Assembly: GCA_023398815.1 (NCBI GenBank)
Contig: JAEWRW010000036.1
Span: 1 to 64,000 of the forward strand
Reading direction: 5' to 3'
Origin: Bacillota bacterium
GTDB taxonomy: Bacteria > Bacillota > Clostridia > Christensenellales > UMGS416
DNA length: 64,000 nucleotides
Shown: positions 33,709-42,709 of the stretch, in pieces
Position numbering within the stretch: the first letter of the stretch is position 1
Layout of the letters: the number at the start of each line of letters is the position of its first letter
The notes under the pieces: model-generated
What the model saw: only the letters and a program-made list of their open reading frames with translations
Told to the model about the DNA's origin: nothing
Database searches by the model: none
Position numbers and translations under genes: made by a program

Positions 33709-35035
33709 GGGGCTCTCAGATAAGCTGCAGGCGGTCTTCCGCAAGGTAACGGGCCGCGGCAAGCTCAATGAGGCGGACGTGCAGGCCGCCATGCGTGAGG
33801 TACGCATGGCCCTGCTGGAAGCCGACGTCAACTTCGTTGTCGTCAAGAATTTCATCAAACGTGTGACCGAGCGTGCCACCGGTCAGGCCGTACTCGAAAG
33901 CCTGACCCCCGGCCAGCAGGTCATTAAGATCGTAAACGACGAGCTCACCGAGCTCATGGGGGCGACCCACGCCACGCTACGCTTCGGCTCGCGGGTGCCG
34001 GCGGTCATCATGCTCTGCGGCCTGCAAGGCGCGGGCAAAACGTCCATGGCGGGCAAGCTCGCCCTTTATCTGCGGAAGCGCCACGGCAAGAAGCCACTGC
34101 TCGTCGCCTGTGACATCTACCGCCCGGCGGCCATCAAGCAATTGCAGGTCGTCGGTGCGTCGGTGGATACCCCGGTCTTTGAGCGTGGTTTGGAGAACCC
34201 GGTCGAGACGGCAAAGCTCGGCATCCAGCACGCCATTTCCCACGGCTGTGACGTCGTGATCCTCGATACGGCCGGCCGCCTGCACATCGACGAGGAGCTG
34301 ATGGGGGAGCTGGGGCAGATCAAGACCCTGACAACCCCCGACGAAATCCTGCTGGTGGTGGACGCCATGACCGGCCAGGACGCGGTGAACGTGGCCCAAT
34401 CCTTCAATGAGCGGCTGGATGTGACCGGTGTGCTGCTCACCAAGGTGGACAGCGACACCCGCGGCGGCGCGGCCCTCTCGGTCAAGGCCGTCACCGGCAA
34501 GCCCATCAAGTTCTGCGGTGTCGGTGAGAAGGTTGAGGACTTTGAACCCTTCCACCCCGACCGTATGGCCTCCCGCATCCTTGGCATGGGCGACATGCTT
34601 TCTTTAATTGAGAAGGCCCAGACCAACTTCGACGCCACCCAGGCCGAGAAACTGGAGCGCCGCATTCGGGAGAATAAGTTTGACCTCGAGGACTTCCTCG
34701 ATCAGTTTGAGCAGATGAAGAAGATGGGTTCCATCGGCGACGTGATGAAGATGATCCCCGGCATGGGCAAAATGAACATCAACGCCGACGATGTGGACAC
34801 CAAGGAACTGGATCGCATGCAGGCCATCATCCGCTCCATGACGGTGGAGGAGCGCCGCAACCCCAACGTCCTCAACGCCAGCCGCCGCCGGCGCATCGCC
34901 CGTGGCAGCGGCACCCAAGTGCAGGACGTCAACCGCACCATCAAGCAGTTTGAGTCGGTGCAGCAGCTGATGAAGCAGTTCTCCGGCGCAGGTGCCAAGA
35001 AACTGCGCAACTTCAAAATGCCGTTTGGCAGATAA
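33698..35035 (+). CDS. ffh: Signal recognition particle protein Ffh
   Basis: A 445-residue SRP54 homologue. N domain is followed by the G domain with GLQGAGKTSMAGKLA, DIYRPAAIKQLQ, DTAGRLHIDEELM and TKVDSDTRGG, then a methionine-rich M domain (QMKKMGSIGDVMKMIPGMGKMN...RRRRIARGSGTQVQDVN) that binds SRP RNA. It recognises signal sequences on nascent chains. All partners are encoded in this window (RNA at 23.4 kb, receptor at 32.4 kb). Confidence 0.97.
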   Translation: MAFEGLSDKLQAVFRKVTGRGKLNEADVQAAMREVRMALLEADVNFVVVKNFIKRVTERATGQAVLESLTPGQQVIKIVNDELTELMGATHATLRFGSRVPAVIMLCGLQGAGKTSMAGKLALYLRKRHGKKPLLVACDIYRPAAIKQLQVVGASVDTPVFERGLENPVETAKLGIQHAISHGCDVVILDTAGRLHIDEELMGELGQIKTLTTPDEILLVVDAMTGQDAVNVAQSFNERLDVTGVLLTKVDSDTRGGAALSVKAVTGKPIKFCGVGEKVEDFEPFHPDRMASRILGMGDMLSLIEKAQTNFDATQAEKLERRIRENKFDLEDFLDQFEQMKKMGSIGDVMKMIPGMGKMNINADDVDTKELDRMQAIIRSMTVEERRNPNVLNASRRRRIARGSGTQVQDVNRTIKQFESVQQLMKQFSGAGAKKLRNFKMPFGR

Positions 35036-35097
35036 CAAACGTCAACCAGCCCCAAGGGGGCTAGGGATAAACAGCTAGGAATACAGGAGGGAACCAC

Positions 35098-35343
35098 ATG
35101 TCCGTCAAGATTCGTCTCAAGAGAATGGGTGCCAAGAAGAAGCCCTTTTACCGTGTCGTCGTGTCCGAGAGCAGCTCGCCCCGTGATGGCAGCTTCATCG
35201 AGGAGATCGGCTACTTCAACCCGCTGACCGAGCCGGCCGTGTTCCAGGTGAACGCCGAGAAGGCCGCCCAGTGGATCAAGAATGGCGCGCAGCCCACCGA
35301 CACCGTCCGCGCGCTTCTCAAAAAGAACGGCATCATTGAGTAG
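35098..35343 (+). CDS. rpsP: 30S ribosomal protein S16
   Basis: An 81-residue S16 beginning [21 protein letters not shown], followed by [17 protein letters not shown]. Full length for the family. AGGAGGG precedes the ATG. Part of the ffh-rpsP-khpA-rimM-trmD block. Confidence 0.97.
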   Translation: MSVKIRLKRMGAKKKPFYRVVVSESSSPRDGSFIEEIGYFNPLTEPAVFQVNAEKAAQWIKNGAQPTDTVRALLKKNGIIE

Positions 35344-35355
35344 TGAGGTGAGCCC

Positions 35356-35589
35356 GTGAAGCCTGAAGAACTGGTCAGCTACATCGCCCAGTCTCTGGTG
35401 GAGGATCCCGGTCAGGTATCCGTCAAGGTCAACGACAAGGACCGCACCGTCATTCTGGAGCTCAAGGTGGCCCCGGACGACATGGGCAGAGTCATTGGCA
35501 AACAAGGCCGCATCGCCAACGCCATCCGCACGGTGGTGAAGTCGGCAACCAGCAACAAGCGTAAGAAGTACGTGGTCGACATCCTATGA
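35356..35589 (+). CDS. khpA: KhpA, KH-domain RNA-binding protein
   Basis: A 77-residue single KH-domain protein with the GXXG loop in MGRVIGKQGRIANAIRTVV. Homologues pair with KhpB and bind many RNAs, affecting cell size and division. GTG start behind GAGGTGAG. Its stop overlaps the rimM start by 4 nt. Confidence 0.93.
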   Translation: MKPEELVSYIAQSLVEDPGQVSVKVNDKDRTVILELKVAPDDMGRVIGKQGRIANAIRTVVKSATSNKRKKYVVDIL

Positions 35590-36131
35590 AGTACGACACC
35601 GGCAACGCTGGCGACCGCCTTTTGGTGGGGGTCGTCGGCCGTGCCCGTGGGCTGAAAGGCCATGTCAGGGTTCGCCCCTTTACGGACGACCCTGGCAGGT
35701 TTTTTGCTTTGAAGCGGGTGTTTTTGAAGGACGGCAATGGTTACCGCGAGGTCACCATTGCTGAGTGTGACGTCGTCGGTGAGGACGTCGTGCTGCGCTT
35801 TGCCCAGGCCCCCGACCGCACCGCGGCGGAGGCCTTGAATGGCATGGAGATCTACGTGGGGCGGGAGGATGCCGTGGAGCTGCCCGCCGATGCCCATTTC
35901 ATCGTGGATCTCATCGGTTGCGCGGTGGTGGACGAGCAGGGCAATGCCTATGGCACCCTGGCAGAGGTTTTGCAGCACGGTGCGGCGGACGTCTACGTGG
36001 TGCGCGGCGGCCCCCGGGGGGAGATGCTCTTCCCCGCACTCAAGGCCGTCATCCGCGCGGTGGATGTGGCCGGCAAGCGCATCGTGGTGGATGCAGATCG
36101 ATTGGGCGAGGTGGCCGTCTTTGCGGATTAG
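35586..36131 (+). CDS. rimM: Ribosome maturation factor RimM
   Basis: A 181-residue 30S assembly factor. The N-terminal domain begins [26 protein letters not shown]. The C-terminal PRC-barrel-like half has [25 protein letters not shown] and [22 protein letters not shown]. It overlaps khpA by 4 nt and trmD by 11 nt. Confidence 0.95.
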   Translation: MKYDTGNAGDRLLVGVVGRARGLKGHVRVRPFTDDPGRFFALKRVFLKDGNGYREVTIAECDVVGEDVVLRFAQAPDRTAAEALNGMEIYVGREDAVELPADAHFIVDLIGCAVVDEQGNAYGTLAEVLQHGAADVYVVRGGPRGEMLFPALKAVIRAVDVAGKRIVVDADRLGEVAVFAD

Positions 36132-36798
36132 CATCCTGACCCTCTTCCCGGAGGTGTTGGAGCCTTACCTCAACAGCAGCATCTTAGGCCGCGCCCGGCA
36201 GGCGGGGCACCTTGAGGTCTATCTGCACAACATCCGCGATTACTCCACCGACAAACACCGCCGGGTGGACGATTATCCCTTCGGCGGTGGAGCTGGCATG
36301 GTCATGGCCCCCCAGCCGATCTTTGACTGCATGGAGGCCGCGCTCCAAAACCATCAACAGCCCTGCACCCGCGTCTACCTCTCGCCCCAGGGGGAGCGGT
36401 TGACGAACACCCTGGCGCGGGAGCTGTCCATTGAGGAGGATCTCATTCTCCTGTGCGGCCACTACGAGGGGGTGGATCAGCGGGTGCTGGATACCCTCAT
36501 CGACCGGGAGATCTCCATCGGCGACTATGTGCTGACCGGCGGGGAACTGCCGGCGCTGGTGACCCTCGATGCCCTCAGCCGGTTCATCCCCGGGGTGCTT
36601 GGCAACGAGGACGCCCACCGGGACGAGAGCTTTGAGGATGGCTTGCTGGAGTATCCCCAGTACACCCGCCCGGCTGAGTTCCGCGGCATGGCGGTGCCGG
36701 AGGTGCTGCTGGGCGGTCACCACGCGCGCATCACCGCCTGGCGGCGGGAGGAATCGCTGCGGCGCACCCGGGAACGCCGCCCCGACCTGCTGGAGTGA
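36121..36798 (+). CDS. trmD: tRNA (guanine-37-N1)-methyltransferase TrmD
   Basis: A 225-residue SPOUT methyltransferase modifying G37 of tRNAs to prevent frameshifting. Hallmarks are [69 protein letters not shown] and [11 protein letters not shown]. The TTG at 36121 gives the standard N terminus and overlaps the end of rimM by 11 nt, with GAGGTGG upstream. rplS, usually next, is not present. Confidence 0.95.
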   Translation: MRISILTLFPEVLEPYLNSSILGRARQAGHLEVYLHNIRDYSTDKHRRVDDYPFGGGAGMVMAPQPIFDCMEAALQNHQQPCTRVYLSPQGERLTNTLARELSIEEDLILLCGHYEGVDQRVLDTLIDREISIGDYVLTGGELPALVTLDALSRFIPGVLGNEDAHRDESFEDGLLEYPQYTRPAEFRGMAVPEVLLGGHHARITAWRREESLRRTRERRPDLLE

Positions 36799-36808
36799 TA
36801 TCCATTTC

Positions 36809-36837
36809 TTGACAATCAGACACCCTGGAAATACAAT
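36809..36837 (+). promoter_or_regulatory. Promoter of lgt
   Basis: TTGACA (36809-36814), 17-bp spacer, TACAAT (36832-36837). It excludes an in-frame ATG at 36840 as the lgt start. Confidence 0.82.
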
Positions 36838-36854
36838 CGATGCGAGGTGTTGAT

Positions 36855-37859
36855 ATGATCGATCCCATCGCGCTGCAGTTCGGCCTGTTCGGGCTGGACA
36901 TTTCCATTCATTGGTATGGCATTATTATAGCTGTGGGCATGCTGCTGGCCATCGTGCTTGCCATGCATCGCGCCAAACGGGTGGGGATCGACCCCGATTC
37001 CATCCTGGATTTGGCGCTGCTGGTCATCCCGTTTTCCATCGTTTTTGCCCGGCTCTATTATGTCACCTTCATGTGGAACGAGATCTACGCCAACGGCCCG
37101 TTCTGGAAGGTGTTCGCCGTGTGGGAGGGTGGCATGGCCATCTACGGCGGCGTCATCGGCGGCCTCTTGGGCGTGTGGATTTATACGCTCTTCAACCGCA
37201 AGGTGAAGCTGCTGACCTGGGCGGACCTTCTGGCCCCCTGTCTCATTCTGGGGCAGGCCATTGGCCGCTGGGGCAACTTCGTCAATCAGGAGGCCTACGG
37301 CTACGCCATCACGAACCCGGCCTGGCAGTGGTTCCCGGCGGCGGTCTATATCTCCGCCGATGCCCAGAACCCCTATCACATGGCCACGTTCTTCTACGAA
37401 TCCATGTGGAACTTCCTTGTGTTCGCGTTCCTGCTGGTCTACGACGCCAAAGCCAAGCACAAGAAAACCGGTGATATCTTCTGGTTCTATTTGATGCTCT
37501 ATGGCATTGGCCGCTGCGTCATTGAGGGCCTGCGCACCGACAGTCTCTATGTGGGCGGCAGCGCCATCCGTGTTTCTCAGGTCTTGAGCGGCATACTGGT
37601 GGCCGCCGCGGCCATTGTGCTGGTATACAACCACTTTTTGAAGGGCCGCATGCCCAAGGAGCCCAAGCCCTTGGCCCCGCTGGATGAGTCGCTGAGGCTG
37701 ATGCGGGACGAGGACCGCACCGACCTACCGGGCGACAGCCCTTCCGGTGTGGATGGGACTGCCCCAGAGGCCGCAGCAGACCCGGCTGAGGCAGAGCCCG
37801 AACAACTGGCGGAAAACAACGGGGAAGCAAAGGATTCCCCGGCCGAAACAAACCATTGA
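36855..37859 (+). CDS. lgt: Prolipoprotein diacylglyceryl transferase
   Basis: A 334-residue membrane enzyme that adds diacylglycerol to the lipobox cysteine of prelipoproteins, such as the C39-like lipoprotein at 0.2 kb. Family blocks are ISIHWYGIIIAVGMLLAI, the signature IGRWGNFVNQEAYG, and RCVIEGLRTDSLYVGGSAIRVSQVLS. The ATG at 36855 follows GCGAGGTG. About 50 extra C-terminal residues are acidic and proline-rich (PLDESLRLMRDEDRTDLPGD...), outside the usual domain. lspA, the next step, lies at 58.4 kb. Confidence 0.95.
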   Translation: MIDPIALQFGLFGLDISIHWYGIIIAVGMLLAIVLAMHRAKRVGIDPDSILDLALLVIPFSIVFARLYYVTFMWNEIYANGPFWKVFAVWEGGMAIYGGVIGGLLGVWIYTLFNRKVKLLTWADLLAPCLILGQAIGRWGNFVNQEAYGYAITNPAWQWFPAAVYISADAQNPYHMATFFYESMWNFLVFAFLLVYDAKAKHKKTGDIFWFYLMLYGIGRCVIEGLRTDSLYVGGSAIRVSQVLSGILVAAAAIVLVYNHFLKGRMPKEPKPLAPLDESLRLMRDEDRTDLPGDSPSGVDGTAPEAAADPAEAEPEQLAENNGEAKDSPAETNH

Positions 37860-37874
37860 GGAGAAGGTGAGAGC

Positions 37875-38492
37875 ATGAAACGAACCAATTCCTTTGTCTG
37901 GGGTATCATCCTGTTGCTGGTCGGCGTGCTGATGACGCTCGGTGAACTCAACATCGTGTTCATCTCCCGCGCGCTGTATGCGCCCATCGTTATGCTGGCC
38001 ATCGGCTTGATCTTCCATCTCTATTACTTCCTGAGCCACCGCGACAACGAAGGCCTGTTGGTGCCCGGCGGCATCCTGCTGACCTATGGCCTGCTCTTCC
38101 TGCTGGATGGGCTGAACATTGCCGAGGTGTCCATGCTGTGGCCGCTGTTCATTCTGGGCCCGGCGCTGGGGCTCTTTGAGCTCTACGCCTTCAGCGGCGG
38201 TCGCACTGGCTCCATGATTCCCGTGTTCATCCTCACGGCCATCGGCGGCGCGTTCCTGCTGATGAACTTCGGCGTCGCGTCCTTTGAGGTCGTGCTGGCT
38301 GCGGTGCTCATCGTGCTGGGTGTGGGCCTCATGGTCAACGCCTTCTACCGCAACGGCAACCGTCGCCAGCAGGGGTGGCAGGGGCAGCCCTACACCACTC
38401 AGACGCCGCCGCCCCCGCCGCAGGATGCGCCGGCGGCTACCGCCGCCCCGAGCGAGCCTGCTCCCTCCAACGAGAGCAACTACCAGCAGTAA
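37875..38492 (+). CDS. LiaF/DUF5668-like multi-pass membrane protein
   Basis: A 205-residue protein with about six short hydrophobic segments (SFVWGIILLLVGVLMTLGELNIV, LWPLFILGPALGLFEL, SMIPVFILTAIGGAFLLMNFG, VVLAAVLIVLGVGLMVNAFY). A cytosolic-type Gln/Pro/Ala tail (PPPPPQDAPAA) follows. The segment pattern resembles LiaF/LiaI transmembrane domains (DUF5668). Likely co-transcribed with lgt (15-bp gap) and closed by a strong terminator. Function unknown. Confidence 0.68.
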   Translation: MKRTNSFVWGIILLLVGVLMTLGELNIVFISRALYAPIVMLAIGLIFHLYYFLSHRDNEGLLVPGGILLTYGLLFLLDGLNIAEVSMLWPLFILGPALGLFELYAFSGGRTGSMIPVFILTAIGGAFLLMNFGVASFEVVLAAVLIVLGVGLMVNAFYRNGNRRQQGWQGQPYTTQTPPPPPQDAPAATAAPSEPAPSNESNYQQ

Positions 38493-38523
38493 GCGCTGCG
38501 ATCTGGCCCAAAACGGACGTCTC

Positions 38524-38569
38524 GCACCTGCCTTGCATACCCATGTGGTATGTAAGGCAGGTGCTTTTT
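38524..38569 (+). terminator. Long-stem terminator overlapping the next gene's leader
   Basis: An 18-bp stem, GCACCTGCCTTGCATACC (38524-38541) with GGTATGTAAGGCAGGTGC (38547-38564) and one wobble pair, is followed by TTTTT. The start codon of the patatin gene begins 1 nt later, and its only Shine-Dalgarno-like sequence (GCAGGTG) lies in the 3' arm. Confidence 0.85.
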
Positions 38570-38570
38570 A

Positions 38571-39461
38571 ATGACGCTTGGGCTGGCCCTTTCGGGCGGG
38601 GCGCTGCGGGGTGTGGCGCACATTGGCGTGCTGCAGGCCCTGCAGGAGCCCAACATTCCCATTCAGATGATCTCCGGCTGCAGCGCCGGGGCGCTCGTCG
38701 CAGGCGCTTATGCCTCCGGCACACCGGCGTCTGTGCTGCGGGCTCGTGCCCTGCGGCTGGGCAGCAGCATTCTCGATCTCAACACCCTGGGGGCGGCCCG
38801 CGCCATCGTGTCCCGCTTCACCGGCCAGCCGGTGCGCCTAGCCGGTATCTTCCGTGGGGAGGCGCTGCACCGCCTGGCCTATGAGCTGACGGGCGGGCTG
38901 ACGCTCGATGAGATTCCCATGCCATTGGCCATCGTGTCGCTGGATCTGCTCTCTGGCAGGGCGGTGTACTTCACCAACGGCACGGTGAACGGAAAGGAGT
39001 GGGTGGTTGAGCGGGAAGCGTTGGCCGCCGACGCCATCTGCGCCAGCTCGGCCATTCCGGCGGTGTTTGTGCCCCGGCAGCTCGGACCCTATCTGTTGGT
39101 GGATGGCGGTGCCGTCGATTCTGTGCCGTCGGCCATCCTGCGGGCCATGGGGGCGGACGTTGTTGTGTCCGTCGACCTGGGCCAACTGGAGCACCACGCC
39201 CAGCCACCCAGCGACATTCTGGAGATCACCACCCGTTCCTATGACCTCACATCCCGGAAGCTGGTGGGCTTCACCAACCGGAAGGCGGACTACACCATCG
39301 CCCCATTGGTGGACGACATCGGGCTTTTCGACTTCACACGCACGGAGGAATGCATCCAGCGTGGGTACGAAGCGGCAAAAAAGGCCATTCCAGCCCTGAA
39401 AGCGGCAATCTTAGGCGCGACGCCCCTGCGCCGTTCGACCATAGCCGCACGAGCGCGGTGA
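38571..39461 (+). CDS. Patatin-like phospholipase
   Basis: A 296-residue patatin-family serine acylhydrolase. It has the glycine-rich oxyanion motif LALSGGALRGVAHIGVL, nucleophile Ser38 in SGCSAGALVAG (GXSXG) and the catalytic DG pair in LLVDGGAVDSVP. RssA/YlbK-like by size. The ATG at 38571 leaves the first motif only a few residues from the N terminus, as in related proteins. Translation depends on a Shine-Dalgarno sequence buried in the upstream terminator stem. No signal peptide. Confidence 0.88.
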   Translation: MTLGLALSGGALRGVAHIGVLQALQEPNIPIQMISGCSAGALVAGAYASGTPASVLRARALRLGSSILDLNTLGAARAIVSRFTGQPVRLAGIFRGEALHRLAYELTGGLTLDEIPMPLAIVSLDLLSGRAVYFTNGTVNGKEWVVEREALAADAICASSAIPAVFVPRQLGPYLLVDGGAVDSVPSAILRAMGADVVVSVDLGQLEHHAQPPSDILEITTRSYDLTSRKLVGFTNRKADYTIAPLVDDIGLFDFTRTEECIQRGYEAAKKAIPALKAAILGATPLRRSTIAARAR

Positions 39462-39498
39462 TAGGCTAACCATTAGGATTCGCACTAAGGAGGACCCC

Positions 39499-39969
39499 AT
39501 GGCATCGGGATTCAAAACAGCCGTATTGGGGCTGGACGCCAAACAGGTGGATGAGACCATCGCCCGCATGAAGCGGGAACACGAGGAAATTCTGGCGGAG
39601 AAGGATGAGCGGTTCATGGACCTGCGGGATCGCTGCAACAAGCTGCAGGAGCAGCTCGACCGCTATCAACGGCAGGAACGTTCCATCGCCAGCGCCGTCA
39701 TCGACGCCCACAACAAGGCCGCCGAAATTCTGGCCAGCGCCCAGCGCGAAGCCCAAGCCGAGCGGGAGCGTGCCCAGGCCCGCATCGACGAACTGCTGAG
39801 CGAGGAGCGGGGGCTCAAAGAGCGGCTGGAGGCCAACATCCAGCAGGAGCGGCGCGACTTGGATGCGCGGTGGGGGAGGATTCATGGCGAGGGAGATGCA
39901 GCCTCGGCACCGCGCATCGTGCCCCAAGCCAAGGCCACTCAGGAAGAAGTACAGCCGCTGGGCGCCTGA
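39499..39969 (+). CDS. DivIVA-like coiled-coil protein
   Basis: 156 residues, predominantly coiled coil (about 20-125: Glu/Arg/Gln-rich heptads such as VIDAHNKAAEILASAQREAQAERERA). The N terminus FKTAVLGLDAKQVDETIARMK resembles the DivIVA membrane-binding start (FxxxxxGYdxxqVD). A role at curved membranes or the septum is plausible by family only. Single gene behind AAGGAGGA, ended by a terminator. Confidence 0.65.
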   Translation: MASGFKTAVLGLDAKQVDETIARMKREHEEILAEKDERFMDLRDRCNKLQEQLDRYQRQERSIASAVIDAHNKAAEILASAQREAQAERERAQARIDELLSEERGLKERLEANIQQERRDLDARWGRIHGEGDAASAPRIVPQAKATQEEVQPLGA

Positions 39970-40003
39970 CGCAACCACAGATCATCAGAGATGGGATGCC
40001 AAA

Positions 40004-40029
40004 GCCGCCGGACGGGTCCGGCGGCTTTG
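40004..40029 (+). terminator. Terminator after the DivIVA-like gene
   Basis: GCCGCCGGAC (40004-40013) and GTCCGGCGGC (40016-40025) with TTTG following. It may also serve the convergent DegV gene. Confidence 0.7.
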
Positions 40030-40044
40030 TTGGTGTGTCGCGTT

Positions 40045-40926
40045 TCACTCAGGTCTTTGCTTGCCTAAAAAGCAGATTCCCATCACATCAGGCCCGGCGT
40101 GGGTGCCGATGACCGGGCCCACAAACTGTAGGTAGCAGTGGCGGAAGGGAACATCCCGCAGCAGAGCCTCCTGCACCTCCAGCGCTTCCTCCAGGCAGTC
40201 GCCATGCAGCAGCACCACGTCGTTGTGCTCGGGATCCACCGCTCGCTCCCGCGTGCGATCGACAAGGTAGGCCAGCGCCTTTCGGCGGCCCTTCACCTTG
40301 TCAAAGGCCACGACTTTGCCCTCGCTGTTGAGCGTGAGGATGGGCTTGACCGAAAGCATGGTGCCAAACACCGCTGACGTGGCCGACAGCCGCCCACCGC
40401 GCCGCAGGTGGTTGAGGTCGTCCACCGTGAACCAGTGGTTGACCAGGGGGATGCTTTCCTCCACCCAGGCCAGTACCTCGGGCATGGATTGGCCGGCGGC
40501 CTGGCGCTCCAGCGCGCCGCACACCAGCACCGCGCCTCCGCCGGAGATGCTCTTGGTGTCCACCGTGACAACCCGTGTCTCGCCGTATTGGGCGTTGAGC
40601 TGGTCGCAGGCTTCCGAGAGATTCCGGTACGCCGCCGAGAGCTGGGAGGAAAACGAGAGGTGAAGCACGTCGAGCCCGGCCTCCAGCATGGGCTGCCACA
40701 GGTCGACGTAATAGGCCGGGGGATAGGTGGAGGTATTGGGGATTTTGCCACCGCGCACGGCGTTGAAGAACGCCTTGTAATCGGTGGCTTCTCCCAGGTC
40801 ATAGAAGTACTCCTGCCCATCCAACAGGTAGTCCATCGGCACAAAGCACAGGTCGTGGGCCTTGGCGACGGACAGCGGCACCTCGGTGTTGGAGTCGGTG
40901 GTGATGCGGTAATTGCGCGTAGTCAT
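40045..40926 (-). CDS. DegV-family fatty-acid-binding protein
   Basis: A 293-residue DegV/FakB-like protein. The family opening is RITTDSNTEVPLSVAKAHDLCFVPMDYLLDGQEYFYD. THE TS(T/S)YPP-like lipid-head motif appears as NTSTYPPAYY, and the C-terminal half has VLTLNSEGKVVAFDKVKGRRKAL and VIGTHAGPDVMGICFLGK. FakB proteins hold fatty acids for phosphorylation by FakA; no fakA is in the window. RBS GAGGTGAG. Confidence 0.9.
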   Translation of the reverse strand: MTTRNYRITTDSNTEVPLSVAKAHDLCFVPMDYLLDGQEYFYDLGEATDYKAFFNAVRGGKIPNTSTYPPAYYVDLWQPMLEAGLDVLHLSFSSQLSAAYRNLSEACDQLNAQYGETRVVTVDTKSISGGGAVLVCGALERQAAGQSMPEVLAWVEESIPLVNHWFTVDDLNHLRRGGRLSATSAVFGTMLSVKPILTLNSEGKVVAFDKVKGRRKALAYLVDRTRERAVDPEHNDVVLLHGDCLEEALEVQEALLRDVPFRHCYLQFVGPVIGTHAGPDVMGICFLGKQRPE

Positions 40927-40969
40927 GGCTCACCTCGTCGGTATGATGGATATATGATGCTTCTCATAC

Positions 40970-40998
40970 ATCTTACCGGAACGGGGCAGGATACACAA
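40970..40998 (-). promoter_or_regulatory. Promoter of the DegV gene
   Basis: Minus strand: TTGTGT (40998-40993), 17-bp spacer, TAAGAT (40975-40970). Confidence 0.55.
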
Positions 40999-41100
40999 GC
41001 TGCTTACGGAAGATAGTGCAAAGGTGCACGAAGGAAGACGAACCAAATCGTGACGCACCTGTGTCATAGGCGGGTTGTGCCAGCCGGTGTGTAGTACCGG

Positions 41101-41679
41101 TCAGGGTTCGTCTTTCCTGCCAGCCAGGTGGGTCACCGCGTTTTCTTGCAGGGTCGGGGCTTCACCCGGTTCCCCGTCCGCGTACCCCAGCGCCAGGGCA
41201 TACAGGGGCGTGTAGCCATCCGGCAGGCGCAGGCGGCGGGAGAGTTCGGCTTCCTGCCCACCGCCAAAACCCACGTGGAAGGTGGTGGTGTAGCAACTGC
41301 CCAACCCCAGCGCGTGGGCGGCCACGGCCATGTTCTGGGTGGCGTTGGCGCAGTCGGTCACGGCGTAGACCGATTCACCCAGCCCGGCCACAAAGACGAC
41401 GACCGGAGCCTGGTGGAACACATCAAACCCCGACTGTCGGGCACGCTCGGCCAATGCGTCCTTGCCGCTCGTCAGCAGTGCGGCGATGGCCTCGCCATTG
41501 ACCCAGGACAAGAGCTTTCGGTCGGTGACGACGACAAAGTGCCAGGGCTGTGCGCCGCGCGCGGTGCAGGCCCTTTGTCCGGCCAGCAGCACTTGGGTTA
41601 TGAGGTCGTCGGGCACAGGAGCGGGCAGGTAGGTGCGCACACTTCTTCGGGTCAACAGGGTTTGCATGGTTTCGTTCAT
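41101..41679 (-). CDS. Nitroreductase-family flavoprotein
   Basis: A 192-residue FMN-dependent oxidoreductase. It begins with LLTRRSVRTYLPAPV (FMN phosphate-binding Arg/Ser pair); AQPWHFVVVTDRKLL, GLGSCYTTTFHVG and a C-terminal ALGYADGEP follow. An in-frame ATG at 41685 directly abuts GGAGG, so the ATG at 41679 (6-nt spacing) is chosen. Divergent from uvsE with a short shared promoter region. Substrate unknown. Confidence 0.88.
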   Translation of the reverse strand: MNETMQTLLTRRSVRTYLPAPVPDDLITQVLLAGQRACTARGAQPWHFVVVTDRKLLSWVNGEAIAALLTSGKDALAERARQSGFDVFHQAPVVVFVAGLGESVYAVTDCANATQNMAVAAHALGLGSCYTTTFHVGFGGGQEAELSRRLRLPDGYTPLYALALGYADGEPGEAPTLQENAVTHLAGRKDEP

Positions 41680-41699
41680 GTTCATCCTCCCGCAGGTCG

Positions 41700-41707
41700 T
41701 TTATACT
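41700..41707. promoter_or_regulatory. Overlapping divergent -10 boxes
   Basis: TATACT (41702-41707, plus, toward uvsE) and TATAAA (41705-41700, minus, toward the nitroreductase) share bases. Clear -35 boxes are lacking on both sides, so activity may need an activator. If both work, the two promoters cannot be occupied at once. Confidence 0.35.
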
Positions 41708-41752
41708 AGAGATGCGGCAGGCCTTGCCGTCATACCAACCTTTGGAGGAACC

Positions 41753-42661
41753 ATGGCCATTGGATACGCCTGTTTGTGCGTGGGGGTGCCCGGCACGGCA
41801 CTGACACACCTGACCCAGCGCACGGCAACGCCCGAACGCCTGCGGGAGGCGACCGCCACCAATCTCCGCGCGCTGGGGGCGATGGTGGCCTACAACCGGG
41901 AGCAGGGCATTCGGCTCTTTCGCATTTCTTCGGACATCGTGCCGCTGGTGACCCATCCGACCCACCGCTTCGATTGGGCCACTGCCTTTGCGGGGGAGTT
42001 GGCCGCCCTGGGGGAGCGTATCCGGGCGGCTGGCATTCGCGTTTCCATGCATCCGGGGCAGTACACCGTGCTCAACTCCCCACGGGAGGAGGTTGCCGCC
42101 GCCGCGGTGGAGGATCTTCTGTATCACACGGCCTTTCTGGATGCGTTGGGGGTGGACAGCACCTGCAAGATCATCCTGCACATCGGCGGTGCCTACGGCG
42201 ACAAGACGACTGCGCTGGAGGCCTTTGCCCGGCGGTATGAATCCCTGCCGCAACCGATCCTCCGCCGTCTTGTGGTTGAGAACGACGACCGCAGCTACAC
42301 GGTGGCCGACGCGTTGGCACTGCACCGTCGGGTGGGCGTGCCCGTCGTCTACGACAATCTGCACGACGCCTGCACCCCCTCGCCGGAGAGTTGCCCGCCC
42401 TCGGAATGGATCGCCCGCTGCGCAGCCACCTGGGGCTTGGCGGATGGCCGCCCCAAGGTGCATTACTCCCAAAGCCGCCCCGGCCCCAACCCCCGCGCCC
42501 ATTCGGACGCCATCGAGCTGGAGGCGTTTCTGGATTTTTACCGCAGGCTTCCGGTGCCCGTGGATGTGATGCTGGAGGTGAAGGACAAGAACCTCTCGGC
42601 CGTCCGTTGCCTGCGGGCGGTGGGGGAGATGGAGGCCCGTCCCCAGTGGGACAAGCAGTGA
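41753..42661 (+). CDS. uvsE: UV DNA damage endonuclease UvsE
   Basis: A 302-residue UVDE-family TIM-barrel endonuclease that nicks 5' of UV photoproducts. Recognised by IGYACLCVGVPGT, FRISSDIVPLVTHP, RVSMHPGQYTVLNSP, ILHIGGAYGDK, LVVENDDRSYT, VVYDNLHD, KVHYSQSRPG and VMLEVKDKNLS. These supply the His/Glu/Asp metal ligands. RBS TTTGGAGGAA. Next to the nitroreductase but divergently transcribed. Confidence 0.94.
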   Translation: MAIGYACLCVGVPGTALTHLTQRTATPERLREATATNLRALGAMVAYNREQGIRLFRISSDIVPLVTHPTHRFDWATAFAGELAALGERIRAAGIRVSMHPGQYTVLNSPREEVAAAAVEDLLYHTAFLDALGVDSTCKIILHIGGAYGDKTTALEAFARRYESLPQPILRRLVVENDDRSYTVADALALHRRVGVPVVYDNLHDACTPSPESCPPSEWIARCAATWGLADGRPKVHYSQSRPGPNPRAHSDAIELEAFLDFYRRLPVPVDVMLEVKDKNLSAVRCLRAVGEMEARPQWDKQ

Positions 42662-42689
42662 TGCACAATTGGTCTTAGGTATACCAAAA

Positions 42690-42709
42690 GGGAGCGGTTA
42701 TCCGCTCCC
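42690..42709. repeat. GGGAGCGG hairpin, copy 1
   Basis: Perfect 8-bp arms GGGAGCGG/CCGCTCCC with loop TTAT, 28 bp after uvsE. Same arms as the copy at 42983-43002. Confidence 0.7.
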
